A stretch of 11,461 bases of DNA from JALUUH01 sp964636675 (GTDB taxonomy: Bacteria > Pseudomonadota > Gammaproteobacteria > S012-40), in contig CAZWUO010000119.1 of assembly GCA_964636675.1 (NCBI GenBank), forward strand, positions 1 to 11,461. Reading direction: 5' to 3'. The translations under genes were made by a program, and so were the position numbers. Positions 1 through 6,139 of this stretch are shown piece after piece (within the stretch, counting starts at the first letter, position 1; each line of letters opens with the position of its first letter). A model generated the notes under the pieces. That model was not told where the DNA came from. It was given only the letters and a program-made list of their open reading frames with translations, and ran no database searches.

Positions 1-170
1 GTCATTGGACACCTGTTCACTTAGATTTTATCTGTGATAATGTCGATGAACTTGTATCAAAAATACTGAGATTGGGAGGATTTCATGAAGGAGGAGATAG
101 TGGTGATTGGGGTTCTATTGCTTATTGTGCAGACCCTTTTGGTAATGGGTTTTGTATAATCAATGAATGA
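1..170 (+). CDS. VOC/glyoxalase-fold protein, C-terminal fragment
   Basis: This is the 3' end of a gene that begins before the window; it reads from base 3 to a TGA at 168-170 and gives about 55 residues. The fragment has the look of the vicinal-oxygen-chelate fold: a HWTPVHLDF strand near its start, a short helix with DELVSKILRLGG, then the strand-loop ADPFGNGFCIINE that closes many glyoxalase/bleomycin-resistance-like proteins. In that superfamily the His of the VHLDF strand and an acidic residue of another strand often bind a metal, but the specific reaction cannot be told from this end. The ordinary stop and the 186-base spacer to the next gene suggest that it is not in one operon with it. 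Confidence 0.75.
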   Translation, partial: HWTPVHLDFICDNVDELVSKILRLGGFHEGGDSGDWGSIAYCADPFGNGFCIINE

Positions 171-210
171 AATAAGTAGTAATCAGGGTTAGTGCGTCAT
201 TTATTTTAAA

Positions 211-238
211 TTTTAAAGCAAAAGAAATTATTTATAAT
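211..238 (+). promoter_or_regulatory. Candidate promoter for the outer-membrane protein gene
   Basis: A perfect -10 hexamer TATAAT lies at 233-238 in a very AT-rich stretch. The best partner at 211-216 (TTTTAA) matches TTGACA poorly, so the assignment rests on the -10 alone. A start here would leave a 5' leader of roughly 110 bases before the GTG at 357, with a hairpin in it. AT-rich DNA often produces such hexamers by chance. Confidence 0.3.
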
Positions 239-300
239 ATTAAAATTATATAGAGTTTGTTTTATGAGGGGCGAATCAGGCTTATTTGAAGTTGAAATTA

Positions 301-318
301 CCTCTTGTCACTAAGAGG
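301..318 (+). promoter_or_regulatory. Perfect hairpin in the leader of the outer-membrane protein gene
   Basis: CCTCTT at 301-306 and AAGAGG at 313-318 pair perfectly around a six-base loop. The stem ends about 38 bases before the start codon and is not followed by a T run, so it is not a rho-independent terminator. It could stabilise the mRNA or bind a regulator, but nothing else in the sequence decides this. Confidence 0.3.
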
Positions 319-356
319 CGTAAGCAATCATTAGGCAAAATAAAGGAAATTATTAC

Positions 357-1052
357 GTGGTAAAAAATATTTATACGTTGGCTGTTTTTTCTCTGGTCTT
401 ATTTAACAATGCAAGTTGGGCTGACCATGGTAGAGACTTTTTACTTACTCAAACAGCACGCTTAGGTGATCTTGGTAGCGTCTATGGAATTTCTCGGCAA
501 GACTATACGCGGCAAAATGACGCAAAGGCATTCGTACTTGAACCCTTGATATCATGGACTGCAACTGATTGGTTATCATTAGAAATTAATAGTGATGCTG
601 AAAAGGTGGAAGGGGAATCGTTCAACTATGAATCTACTATGGCGGGCATACGCCTGCGTTTAACGCCAACAAGACAGGCGTTAGTGTTGGGTGTTGCTAC
701 ACGATACGGGTTTGGTTCCAATAGCGAAAATGATGATGTCTTCAAGTTTTCTGGTCTTGCTACTTATCAAGTGGGGACGTGGCTTTTGGGTGCAAATGCT
801 AACTATAAAAAACATGAAAATTCGCATCGTGAACTAGGCTACGCGGTGAGTATTAAGCGCGAACTTCGTCATCATCTTAGTTTAGGGGTGGAAGCAGCGG
901 GAGCATTTGAAGGAGAAAAAAGCGGCGAAGTTATTGTCGGAATTTTCAATGAAGTGACACATCACTTTCAAATAAATGCTGGCGTGGGCACTGGTTTTAA
1001 CAATGATGTAGATTTGGCCATTAAAACGGCGATAATTTGGAGACTTAAATAA
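357..1052 (+). CDS. Predicted outer-membrane beta-barrel protein, 231 aa
   Basis: The gene starts with GTG at 357, preceded by AAAGGA at 342-347, a good Shine-Dalgarno at normal spacing. Residues 1-22 form a signal peptide (positive VKN, hydrophobic core, ASWA cleavage site before DHG). The mature ~209 residues alternate short amphipathic segments rich in aromatic, Gly and Asn residues with polar turns (for example TWLLGANANYKK, FQINAGVGTGFNND, AIKTAIIWRLK), the pattern of transmembrane beta strands. The GVGTGFNNDVDLAIKT stretch near the end recalls the last strands of small outer-membrane proteins such as the MetA-pathway phenol-degradation family, but I do not assign it there firmly. There are no cysteines. 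Function is unknown; it stands alone, with accessory debris downstream. Confidence is high that it is a real exported protein, moderate that it is a barrel. Confidence 0.8.
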   Translation: MVKNIYTLAVFSLVLFNNASWADHGRDFLLTQTARLGDLGSVYGISRQDYTRQNDAKAFVLEPLISWTATDWLSLEINSDAEKVEGESFNYESTMAGIRLRLTPTRQALVLGVATRYGFGSNSENDDVFKFSGLATYQVGTWLLGANANYKKHENSHRELGYAVSIKRELRHHLSLGVEAAGAFEGEKSGEVIVGIFNEVTHHFQINAGVGTGFNNDVDLAIKTAIIWRLK

Positions 1053-1317
1053 AAATATGCCTATAAGGTTGATCAACACCGTTATTTTCGAAATTCAGAA
1101 TTAAGCAAAACGAATCGAATCAATCGAAAAATAAAATAGCTTGTAGAAAATTTTGTGTCAGAATGAGGTTTTTCTACAGCCGTTAGATGCCCGTCAATAA
1201 TAAATCAATTGCGCCGAGTATTTCGTAACGGTGATTTTCTATAGATATAGATTCTTTTTTAAGAATGGATTTAGGAACTGAAGTCAGTTGATGAGTAAGC
1301 ACAAAAAATGATTTATT
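1053..1317. other. Accessory intergenic stretch, mostly uninformative
   Basis: No convincing intact gene is visible. A ten-base palindrome GTTGATCAAC lies at 1068-1077 just after the barrel gene, followed shortly by GTTATTTT; this could be a weak terminator. ATTCTT at 1251-1256 and AAGAAT at 1261-1266 form a perfect small inverted repeat with a TTTT loop. The minus strand carries a short protein-like ORF, listed separately. There is no tRNA-like or IS-end structure. Confidence 0.5.
1183..1302 (-). CDS. Possible small protein or gene remnant, 39 aa
   Basis: A minus-strand frame opens with GTG at 1302-1300 and ends with TAA at 1185-1183. It reads as a plausible protein with the sequence ENHRYEILGAIDLLLTGI at its end and codon use typical of a gene (GAA, CGT, GGC, GAT). 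It has no visible Shine-Dalgarno, and lies in the same frame as, and 15 bases after the stop codon of, the fragment at 1318-1533. It may be a decayed continuation of that gene rather than an independent gene. I do not recognise the family. Confidence 0.22.
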   Translation of the reverse strand: MLTHQLTSVPKSILKKESISIENHRYEILGAIDLLLTGI

Positions 1318-1533
1318 TTATGGCAAAGCAATATCACAACCTGACCAGTTGCAAGGAGTTGATTCGATAAAATCCATCAAACCATCAAACATAACAGCCT
1401 CTTCACGAGTTTGCCCCTGAAATTGCCGTGCACCGAAAGCACCTTCATCATTCCAAAGGTCTTCATTCAAAAAGTGAAAAAAACCCTTGCCTCCAGCGTT
1501 AATGAAATTATTGATATTCTCAATATAAAAATT
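1318..1533 (-). pseudogene. C-terminal fragment of an unrecognised gene, start lost
   Basis: Read on the minus strand, the frame is open from 1533 (after a TGA at 1536-1534) to TAA at 1320-1318, 71 codons. From about 1500 downward the translation is rich in Trp, Asp, Glu, Gly and Cys and looks like a folded protein: it contains HFLNEDLWNDEGAFGARQF, then QTREEAVMFDGLMDFIE and STPCNWSGCDIALP at the end. Codons start mostly with G and are typical of bacterial genes. There is no start codon at the upstream end (one internal ATG only) and the protein-like signal stops near 1500, where a plus-strand coding signal begins. I read it as the surviving 3' end of a gene cut at a recombination point. Family and function are unknown. 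The plus-strand ORF across it is its antisense shadow as far as about 1500. Confidence 0.5.
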
Positions 1534-1620
1534 TCAGCATCATTCGGTATATCTGAAGCTACATTAAAAGACGAGAATGGAAAATTGTATGTTCAACGCG
1601 TTAAAAAAAGAGGTTTATAG
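1411..1620 (+). pseudogene. Doubtful ORF; only its last ~40 codons look coding
   Basis: A plus-strand frame runs from ATG 1411 to TAG 1618-1620 (69 codons). The first ~30 codons are antisense to the minus-strand fragment and look like non-coding translation. From about 1501 the frame reads NEIIDILNIKIS and then ATLKDENGKLYVQRVKKRGL, which looks like a genuine protein tail. No suitable start or Shine-Dalgarno precedes that part in frame. It ends directly against the ATG of the next gene, whose ribosome site AAGAGG (1608-1613) lies inside its last codons. It is most simply the 3' remnant of a gene that once preceded the membrane protein gene; alternatively a short gene with a non-standard start. 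Confidence 0.3.
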
Positions 1621-2046
1621 ATGAATTGGGATACTATAGCAGCAGTTGCCACAGCGATAGGAGTTTTTTTAGCCGCTTGGCAATTTCGCGAGAATGCAAA
1701 GCTTGCTCAATCTGCATTTGAGGATTCACTAGATCAACAATATCGTGCGTTACTAAAAGAAATTCCTGTAGATGCATTAATAGGAGAGCAAGTTTTAGAA
1801 TCAAAAAAAAATGAAACGAGAGAACTCATTTATAATTATCTCGATTTATGTAATGAACAAATATTTTTACGCAAGAGAAAACGAATAAGTAAAGAGACAT
1901 GGCAAGATTGGTGTTCAGGAATGGCAGATAATCTGGAAAAAATAGCGTTCAGCGAAGTTTGGAGTGAAGTTAGATCGAAATCGAACTTTACCTTTATAGA
2001 GAAACTAGAAAAAACCAAGTTTAAATCAGACCCTGCAACTTGGTAA
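1621..2046 (+). CDS. Hypothetical single-pass membrane protein, 141 aa
   Basis: ATG at 1621 follows AAGAGG (1608-1613) by seven bases, a good ribosome site. Residues ~4-22 (DTIAAVATAIGVFLAAWQF) form one hydrophobic segment near the N-terminus, followed at once by a charged, largely helical region to the C-terminus (EDSLDQQYRALLKEIPVDAL, NYLDLCNEQIFLRKRKRISK, WQDWCSGMADNLEK). This layout, a short membrane anchor plus a ~115-residue soluble domain presumably in the cytoplasm, resembles hypothetical proteins scattered through accessory regions of many proteobacteria. No catalytic motif is visible. It sits intact between gene fragments, which fits a mobile or recently acquired cassette. Function is not assigned. 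Confidence 0.72.
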   Translation: MNWDTIAAVATAIGVFLAAWQFRENAKLAQSAFEDSLDQQYRALLKEIPVDALIGEQVLESKKNETRELIYNYLDLCNEQIFLRKRKRISKETWQDWCSGMADNLEKIAFSEVWSEVRSKSNFTFIEKLEKTKFKSDPATW

Positions 2047-2347
2047 TAATACGCATAATAAAGCCGCTATGTATCCTTAAAAACCTATATTCGCTCTAGA
2101 AGACTTGCAAATTCACTCGATAAGCTGCTTAGTACGGATCTGAGAATTCTCGATATTGCTGTTTCTTCAGGTTATGAGTCACAAGAGAGCTTCACCCTAT
2201 GTTTCTAATGAAATACTTCATTGAGCAACTATTTGGAAATGCAAAATAATACCAAAAGAAATAGCTGGATGTGTCGTTAATATAAAAATTAAACAGCTAG
2301 TGCGGCATCCATTCGCCTCTTTCACATAATTAAGAAGGGAGATAATA
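2047..2347. other. Spacer with AraC remnant and leader of the lipoprotein gene
   Basis: The first half is occupied by the decayed AraC domain (2062-2208). AATGAA at 2207-2212 and TTCATT at 2217-2222 form a small inverted repeat at its end. TTGAGC at 2221-2226 with AATAAT at 2245-2250 (spacing 18) is a weak promoter candidate for the lipoprotein gene. GGGAG at 2337-2341 is the ribosome site of that gene. Nothing else is recognisable. Confidence 0.5.
2062..2208 (+). pseudogene. Decayed AraC-family DNA-binding domain
   Basis: The frame starting at 2062, directly after an in-frame TAA, reads to TAA at 2206-2208 and has no start codon. Its translation contains SLKTYIRSRRLANSLDKLL, then STDLRILDIAVSSGYESQES and FTLCF before the stop. 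This is the core of the AraC/XylS double helix-turn-helix: the YIRSRRL linker helix, the ILDIAxxxGYESQESF second helix-turn-helix, and the FTxxF recognition-helix end. The first helix-turn-helix, the whole effector domain and the usual C-terminal FGxSPxxYR part are missing. The bases after the stop read roughly as YVSNEILH in another frame, possibly a trace of that end after a deletion. It is a dead fragment, not a working regulator. Confidence 0.78.
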
Positions 2348-3771
2348 ATGTTCAATAAATTAGTCATCGTGATTCTAGTTGCATTTATTGTCTCAGCTTG
2401 TATAGCGCTTGATAGTTCAAGCGAAGGAGATATTTTAAACGATAACGCCAGCTCCAACGATGACGGCAGTACTAGCGAAGAGAGTAGCTCCAGCGATGAC
2501 AGTAGTTCTAGCGATGATAGTAGTTCTAGTGATGACAGCAGCGCTAGCGATGATAGCAAAGTTGCTACCGCAACCGGTCAATTTAAAGATAGTAATGTAG
2601 CTGGATTATACTATGTATCAGGTGGTCAGTCTGGCATTACGGGCGTGGATGGTGGTTTTACATATGAGCTTGGGAAAACAGTCACATTTTCAATCGGCGG
2701 AATAACGCTAGGAACAACGAGTGGAAAATTAATTATCACTCCCATTGATTTAGTATCAAGTAGCGGTTCAAGTTCTATTGAGGTGCAGAATATTGTGCGT
2801 TTTTTAATGATGTTGGATGACGACGGAGACCCATCCAATGGCATAAATATTTCGTCAGCTGTGCAGGCAATTGCCCAAAATTGGACGCAGATAGATTTTA
2901 GTACTGCTGATATATCCACCGAGTTAACGGATATTATTTCGGATGCCGTATCCGCAGATGGAGGCGTGCATGCGTTGCCAAATGCGAGTGCGGCACAGGC
3001 TCATTTAGAAACAACATTACTTTGCGCGTATACCGGTGCATATAAAGGCACATATTCGGGTGGTGATAATGGTAGTTTTGGATTTTTGATCGATGCATCT
3101 AGTGGAGATGTTGAGGGTGTCGCATACAGTGTTCCGGGCGATGAATATATTAGCCTAACGGGTAGTACTCCAATTAGCTATGATCAAAATGTTGCGTTTA
3201 TAAGCTCGAACAGCGGCGCAGGGGCGACATTTAACGGTCAGTTTTCCTCAGTAAATGCGGTGAGCGGATCATGGCAAAATTCTGCTTACGTAATTAGTGG
3301 TAATTTTTCGGGTACAAGAATAGGCGGTGCGATAGACGCACAACATCGTTTTACGGGCAACTACATTGGTGGTGATCTTGGATTGTTTTCCTTTGATGTC
3401 AGCAGTTCTAATAGCATAACAGGTGTTGCTTATAGTGTTGCTGATGATGCGTTNNNNNNNNNNNNNNNNNNNNNNNNNNNNNNNNNNNNNNNNNNNNNNN
3501 NNNNNNNNNNNNNNNNNNNNNNNNNNNNNNNNNNNNNNNNNNNNNNNNNNNNNCTAATAGCATAACAGGTGTTGCTTATAGTGTTGCTGATGATGCGTTG
3601 CTGACGGTGAGCGGAACTGTTTCAGGAACCACTTTAGTTGCAACGCTATCTGATGGCAGCACAATTTCTGGAACACTTAATACTGCAACCGGTAGTCTTA
3701 GTGGCACATGGAAGGATGCAGCGGAAAGCCTGTCAGGGACATTTTCCGGTAGCGGGTGTCAACTCAACTAA
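2348..3771 (+). CDS. Surface lipoprotein with Ser-Asp linker and two repeat modules (broken by an assembly gap)
   Basis: ATG 2348 follows GGGAG (2337-2341). Residues 1-18 are a lipoprotein signal (hydrophobic core, lipobox VSAC, Cys18 acylated); Ile at +2 favours the outer membrane. Residues ~22-70 form an acidic Ser/Asp linker with four SSSSDD-type units. Residues ~75-215 form a globular domain with a DDDGDPSNGI loop that resembles a calcium-binding loop. Two related modules follow, from ~232 and ~336, each containing GGDxGxFxF and GVAYSV. The literal sequence goes out of frame after the 100 N, but joining 3453 to 3600 (dropping the N run and one copy of a duplicated 46-mer) restores one frame to TAA 3769-3771 and gives 425 residues ending GSGCQLN. 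Cys226 and Cys422 could bridge. Probable role: cell-surface or adhesion-like protein, inferred from architecture only. Confidence 0.75.
2483..2554 (+). repeat. Four tandem 18-base units coding for SSSSDD
   Basis: Units at 2483-2500, 2501-2518, 2519-2536 and 2537-2554 are imperfect copies of AGTAGTTCTAGCGATGAT. They encode the Ser-Asp linker of the lipoprotein. The unit length is a multiple of three, so gain or loss of copies would change linker length and keep the frame. Confidence 0.85.
3408..3453 (+). repeat. 46-base sequence, left copy, abutting the N run
   Basis: This 46-mer (starting CTAATAGCATAACAGG, ending GATGATGCGTT) ends at the last base before the N run. An identical copy at 3554-3599 starts at the first base after it. 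Placement exactly against both gap edges indicates overlapping contig ends. Confidence 0.9.
3454..3553. other. Assembly gap, 100 N
   Basis: Exactly 100 N, a conventional placeholder for a gap of unknown size. It interrupts the lipoprotein gene and shifts its literal reading frame. The flanking identical 46-mers suggest that the true gap may be negative (an overlap), with no sequence missing. Confidence 0.95.
3554..3599 (+). repeat. 46-base sequence, right copy, abutting the N run
   Basis: Identical to 3408-3453 and starting at the first base after the gap. It is out of frame relative to the upstream part if the 100 N are counted literally. It returns to frame if the two copies are merged, because the 146 bases removed are two more than a multiple of three and the downstream frame is offset by exactly that amount. 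Confidence 0.9.
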
Positions 3772-4055
3772 GCGTATTTTTTTTGCGTATTTCCTTGGTG
3801 TGGTTTTTTAGCGCAGTTTCTTGCGGTTAATATTTTTTTTCTTCTTCGTTTTGAATGCTCTCATTTAATCGATATATCCAATGCTATTGCGAAAGCGTTA
3901 GAGGGATATTATTCAGCTGATTTAACGCTTAGGCGTGCGTCTTTCCGGTACTCCATATACAGGTGTGTTTGCAGATTTGGCAATAGGCTAACGCTATCTA
4001 TTTTATGCTCAATGGCTTAAAATACATTGTGAATTTAGAATAAAGGGGTTTATGA
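3772..4055. other. Intergenic region upstream of the bc1 operon
   Basis: No gene is visible. The first ~75 bases are T-rich (several T runs) without a clear stem, so a factor-independent terminator is not convincing. AAGCGTTA at 3893-3900 and TAACGCTT at 3923-3930 form a perfect eight-base inverted repeat, with TAACGCT repeated at 3989-3995. Two -10-like hexamers lie near the operon, TAAAAT (4018-4023) and TAGAAT (4036-4041), neither with a good -35; the operon promoter is probably here. AAAGGGG at 4042-4048 is the ribosome site of the first gene. Confidence 0.5.
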
Positions 4056-4367
4056 ATGTCGACGTTGAAAAATTTTTGTTGCATAGCAATTTTGGCACTT
4101 CTCTCCACCACCGCAATGGTTAGTTTAGCTGCGGATGTGACGGCAGGAAAAGATAAATCTATGCTTTGTAGTGGTTGTCACGGGGCGGATGGTATTAGTC
4201 TGACGCCGGATATTCCAAACCTAACTGGCCAAAAAGAGGCATATCTGATTAAAGCGACAAAAGATTTTCGCAATGGGAGTCGCAAAAACCCAATGATGAA
4301 CTCCATCGCCCAAGGTTTGAGCGACGATGATATTGCGAATCTTGCTGCTTATTTTTCAAGCTTGTGA
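4056..4367 (+). CDS. Small class I cytochrome c (c553/c4-like), 103 aa
   Basis: ATG 4056 follows AAAGGGG (4042-4048); an out-of-frame ATG at 4052 is ignored. A Sec signal peptide spans ~1-26 (cut near SLAA before DVTAG). The mature ~77 residues are one class I cytochrome domain: CSGCH at 38-42 binds heme c, His42 is the proximal ligand, Met80 or Met81 in NPMMNSIAQGLS the distal ligand, and SDDDIANLAAYFSSL is the closing helix typical of the c553/c4 half-domain. It acts in the periplasm as a one-electron carrier. It is the first gene of the operon, nine bases before the Rieske gene, so it is likely an electron acceptor of, or accessory to, the bc1 complex. This last point is inferred from position. 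Confidence 0.9.
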   Translation: MSTLKNFCCIAILALLSTTAMVSLAADVTAGKDKSMLCSGCHGADGISLTPDIPNLTGQKEAYLIKATKDFRNGSRKNPMMNSIAQGLSDDDIANLAAYFSSL

Positions 4368-4376
4368 GCTCAGGCA

Positions 4377-4910
4377 ATGACAACATCTGAATCCGACGAC
4401 AAAACGGACATTCCCGCAGAGCCTGAGCGACGCCAATTTCTTGAAAAAGCAACCTGCGCTGTTGCGGGCGCAGGTATTGCCGCCGCCGCTTGGCCTTTTA
4501 TCAGTAGTATGAATCCGGCGAGAGATGTATTGCGCAAATCGACGACGGAAGTGGATATTAGCCAAATCCTAGTAGGTACTGTAAAAACGGTGGAGTGGCA
4601 AAGCAAGCCTGTTTTTATCTTCCACCGTACGCCAGACCAAACAACAGCCATGCAGGCATCAACGGGCAGCAAAATTGATCCACAAGCAGACGAGGAGCGT
4701 GTTTTAAATCCTGAATGGTTAGTGGTTATCGGTTTATGTACGCATCTTGGTTGCGTGCCAAACAAAAAACCGGAGGGTTGGTTTTGCCCGTGTCACGGCA
4801 GTGTTTATGACAATAGTGGTCGAGTACTACGTGGACCAGCGCCGAAAAATCTCTATCTGCTGTCCTATCAATTTCTCTCAACCGACAAACTTCTGTTGGG
4901 GAAAGCTTAA
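4377..4910 (+). CDS. petA: Rieske iron-sulfur subunit of cytochrome bc1, 177 aa
   Basis: This is the [2Fe-2S] subunit of ubiquinol:cytochrome c oxidoreductase; it takes an electron from quinol at the Qo site and passes it to cytochrome c1. A cytoplasmic N-terminus carries a twin-arginine motif RRQFLEKA (19-26), followed by a hydrophobic, Ala/Gly-rich anchor to ~44, as expected for Tat-dependent insertion. The cluster-binding boxes are complete: CTHLGC (121-126; ligands Cys121, His123) and CPCHGS (137-142; ligands Cys137, His140), with Cys126 and Cys139 placed for the structural disulfide. SGRVLRGPAPKNL is the usual third loop. The protein is somewhat short for the family. Its stop and the start of cytochrome b share one base (TAATG at 4908-4912), implying translational coupling. 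Confidence 0.95.
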   Translation: MTTSESDDKTDIPAEPERRQFLEKATCAVAGAGIAAAAWPFISSMNPARDVLRKSTTEVDISQILVGTVKTVEWQSKPVFIFHRTPDQTTAMQASTGSKIDPQADEERVLNPEWLVVIGLCTHLGCVPNKKPEGWFCPCHGSVYDNSGRVLRGPAPKNLYLLSYQFLSTDKLLLGKA

Positions 4911-6124
4911 TGAGTAAAATCATAAAATGGATTGACCAGCGGTTTCCTTTCTCTGCCTTTGTTAAACACGATTTAGTGGAATACCCAACCCCAAGAAATT
5001 TGAGTTACTGGTGGAATTTTGGTTTTCTGGCAGGGTTTGTATTGGTCTTGCAAATCCTTACCGGTATTTTTTTAGCGATGCACTATAAACCAGATGCAAG
5101 TATGGCTTTTGATTCTATTGACCACATCATGCGTGAAGTCAATTATGGCTGGTTAATTCGATATATGCACGCTGTCGGCGCCTCGGCTTTTTTTGCGGTT
5201 ATTTATATTCACATGGCGCGTACGCTTTATTATGGTTCATACCGTGCCCCAAGGGAGTTAATGTGGTGGACTGGGCAATTGCTCTTGCTCGCATTAATGG
5301 CTACCGCCTTTATGGGCTATCTCTTGCCTTGGGGGCAAATGTCATTTTGGGGTGCCCAAGTCATTACGAGTTTATTTGGCGCTACTCCTTTCATTGGTGA
5401 CGAGATTGTCATTTGGCTGCGTGGTGACTTTGCCGTGGGGGATGCGACCTTAACCCGCTTTTTTGCGTTACATTATCTGCTTCCGTTCATCATCATTAGC
5501 ATTGTTGTCATCCATTTGATTGCACTACATCATGTTAAAAGCAGTAATCCATCGGGTATTAATCTCGCAGAGAAAAATAATATTCCGTTTCATCCTTATT
5601 TCACCGTTAAGGATTTGTTTGGGCTGGGGGTGTTTTTAATCATCTATAGTTATTTTGTTTTTTTCAATCCTGAATTTCTTATTCAGGCAGAGAATAACCA
5701 ACCGGCAAATCCGTTACAGACACCGCCACACATCGTGCCCGAATGGTATTTTTTACCTTTTTACGCCATCTTGCGTTCGGTGCCCGATTTATTAGGTGGC
5801 GTAATTGCAATGGGGCTTTCGGTGATTATATTTGCTGCGATGCCCTTTCTAGATCGATCAAAAATTCCTGGAGGCGCAAAATATCGTCCCATATATCGGG
5901 CAATGTTTTATATCTTTGTAATCGACGTTATCGTATTGGCTTATGTAGGTGCTCAAGCCCCTACCGATTTTTGGACTCGTATAGGACAGGTAGCAACGTT
6001 GATCTATTTCTCCACGTTTATATTACTGCCTTTTTTATCAAAATTTGAAGAAAGCTATTTGCGCAAGAAAGGGTTGCCAGCGGAAGTTGCAGAACTCATT
6101 CGTTGTGAAGAGCAATGCAAGTAA
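4910..6124 (+). CDS. petB: Cytochrome b subunit of cytochrome bc1, 404 aa
   Basis: Integral-membrane core of the bc1 complex, with low- and high-potential b hemes and the Qo and Qi quinone sites. The length is that of a full proteobacterial cytochrome b (eight helices, not the split b6/IV form). Four heme ligands are in place: His87 and His101 (RYMHAVG, YIHMAR) and His188 and His202 (LHYLLPF, VIHLIALHH), each pair 14 apart. The Qo-site motif PEWY is at 277-280, followed by FLPFYAILRSVPDLLGG. The N-terminal IDQRFPFSAFVKHDLVEYP is also family-typical. The start codon overlaps the Rieske stop; no separate strong ribosome site is needed. The next gene follows without a gap. Confidence 0.97.
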   Translation: MSKIIKWIDQRFPFSAFVKHDLVEYPTPRNLSYWWNFGFLAGFVLVLQILTGIFLAMHYKPDASMAFDSIDHIMREVNYGWLIRYMHAVGASAFFAVIYIHMARTLYYGSYRAPRELMWWTGQLLLLALMATAFMGYLLPWGQMSFWGAQVITSLFGATPFIGDEIVIWLRGDFAVGDATLTRFFALHYLLPFIIISIVVIHLIALHHVKSSNPSGINLAEKNNIPFHPYFTVKDLFGLGVFLIIYSYFVFFNPEFLIQAENNQPANPLQTPPHIVPEWYFLPFYAILRSVPDLLGGVIAMGLSVIIFAAMPFLDRSKIPGGAKYRPIYRAMFYIFVIDVIVLAYVGAQAPTDFWTRIGQVATLIYFSTFILLPFLSKFEESYLRKKGLPAEVAELIRCEEQCK

Positions 6125-6139
6125 GTGTGTCGATGTAAA

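Noticed and set aside
264..314. 16-codon ORF (MRGESGLFEVEITSCH) before the barrel gene
   Set aside because: No ribosome site and no conservation evidence; the hairpin at 301-318 overlaps its end and chance ORFs of this size are common here.
1181..1187. GTTAGAT, which fits the integron attC core consensus GTTRRRY
   Set aside because: No matching RYYYAAC partner lies at a suitable distance and the stretch between does not fold as an attC site; it also lies inside a protein-like minus-strand frame.
2218..2559. 113-residue minus-strand ORF rich in Ser-Leu repeats
   Set aside because: It is the antisense shadow of the Ser-Asp repeat tract of the lipoprotein gene.
3940..3992. Short frame reading LGVRLSGTPYTGVFADLAIG, resembling a gene tail
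   Set aside because: It is preceded at once by an in-frame stop, is under 25 codons and matches no family I can name with confidence.
3893..3995. Possible integron attC or insertion-site structure from the GCGTTAG / TAACGCT repeats
   Set aside because: The core sequences are in the wrong orientation to each other and do not match the attC consensus on either strand; no integrase or cassette is visible.
4370..4765. 131-residue minus-strand ORF opposite the Rieske gene
   Set aside because: It is antisense to a gene with complete Rieske motifs and its own translation has no family-like features.
6125..6139. GTG 6125 as the start of cytochrome c1
   Set aside because: It directly abuts the cytochrome b stop with only a distant ribosome-like site, and adds CRCK before an otherwise complete signal peptide; not excluded, but ATG 6140 is the simpler choice.
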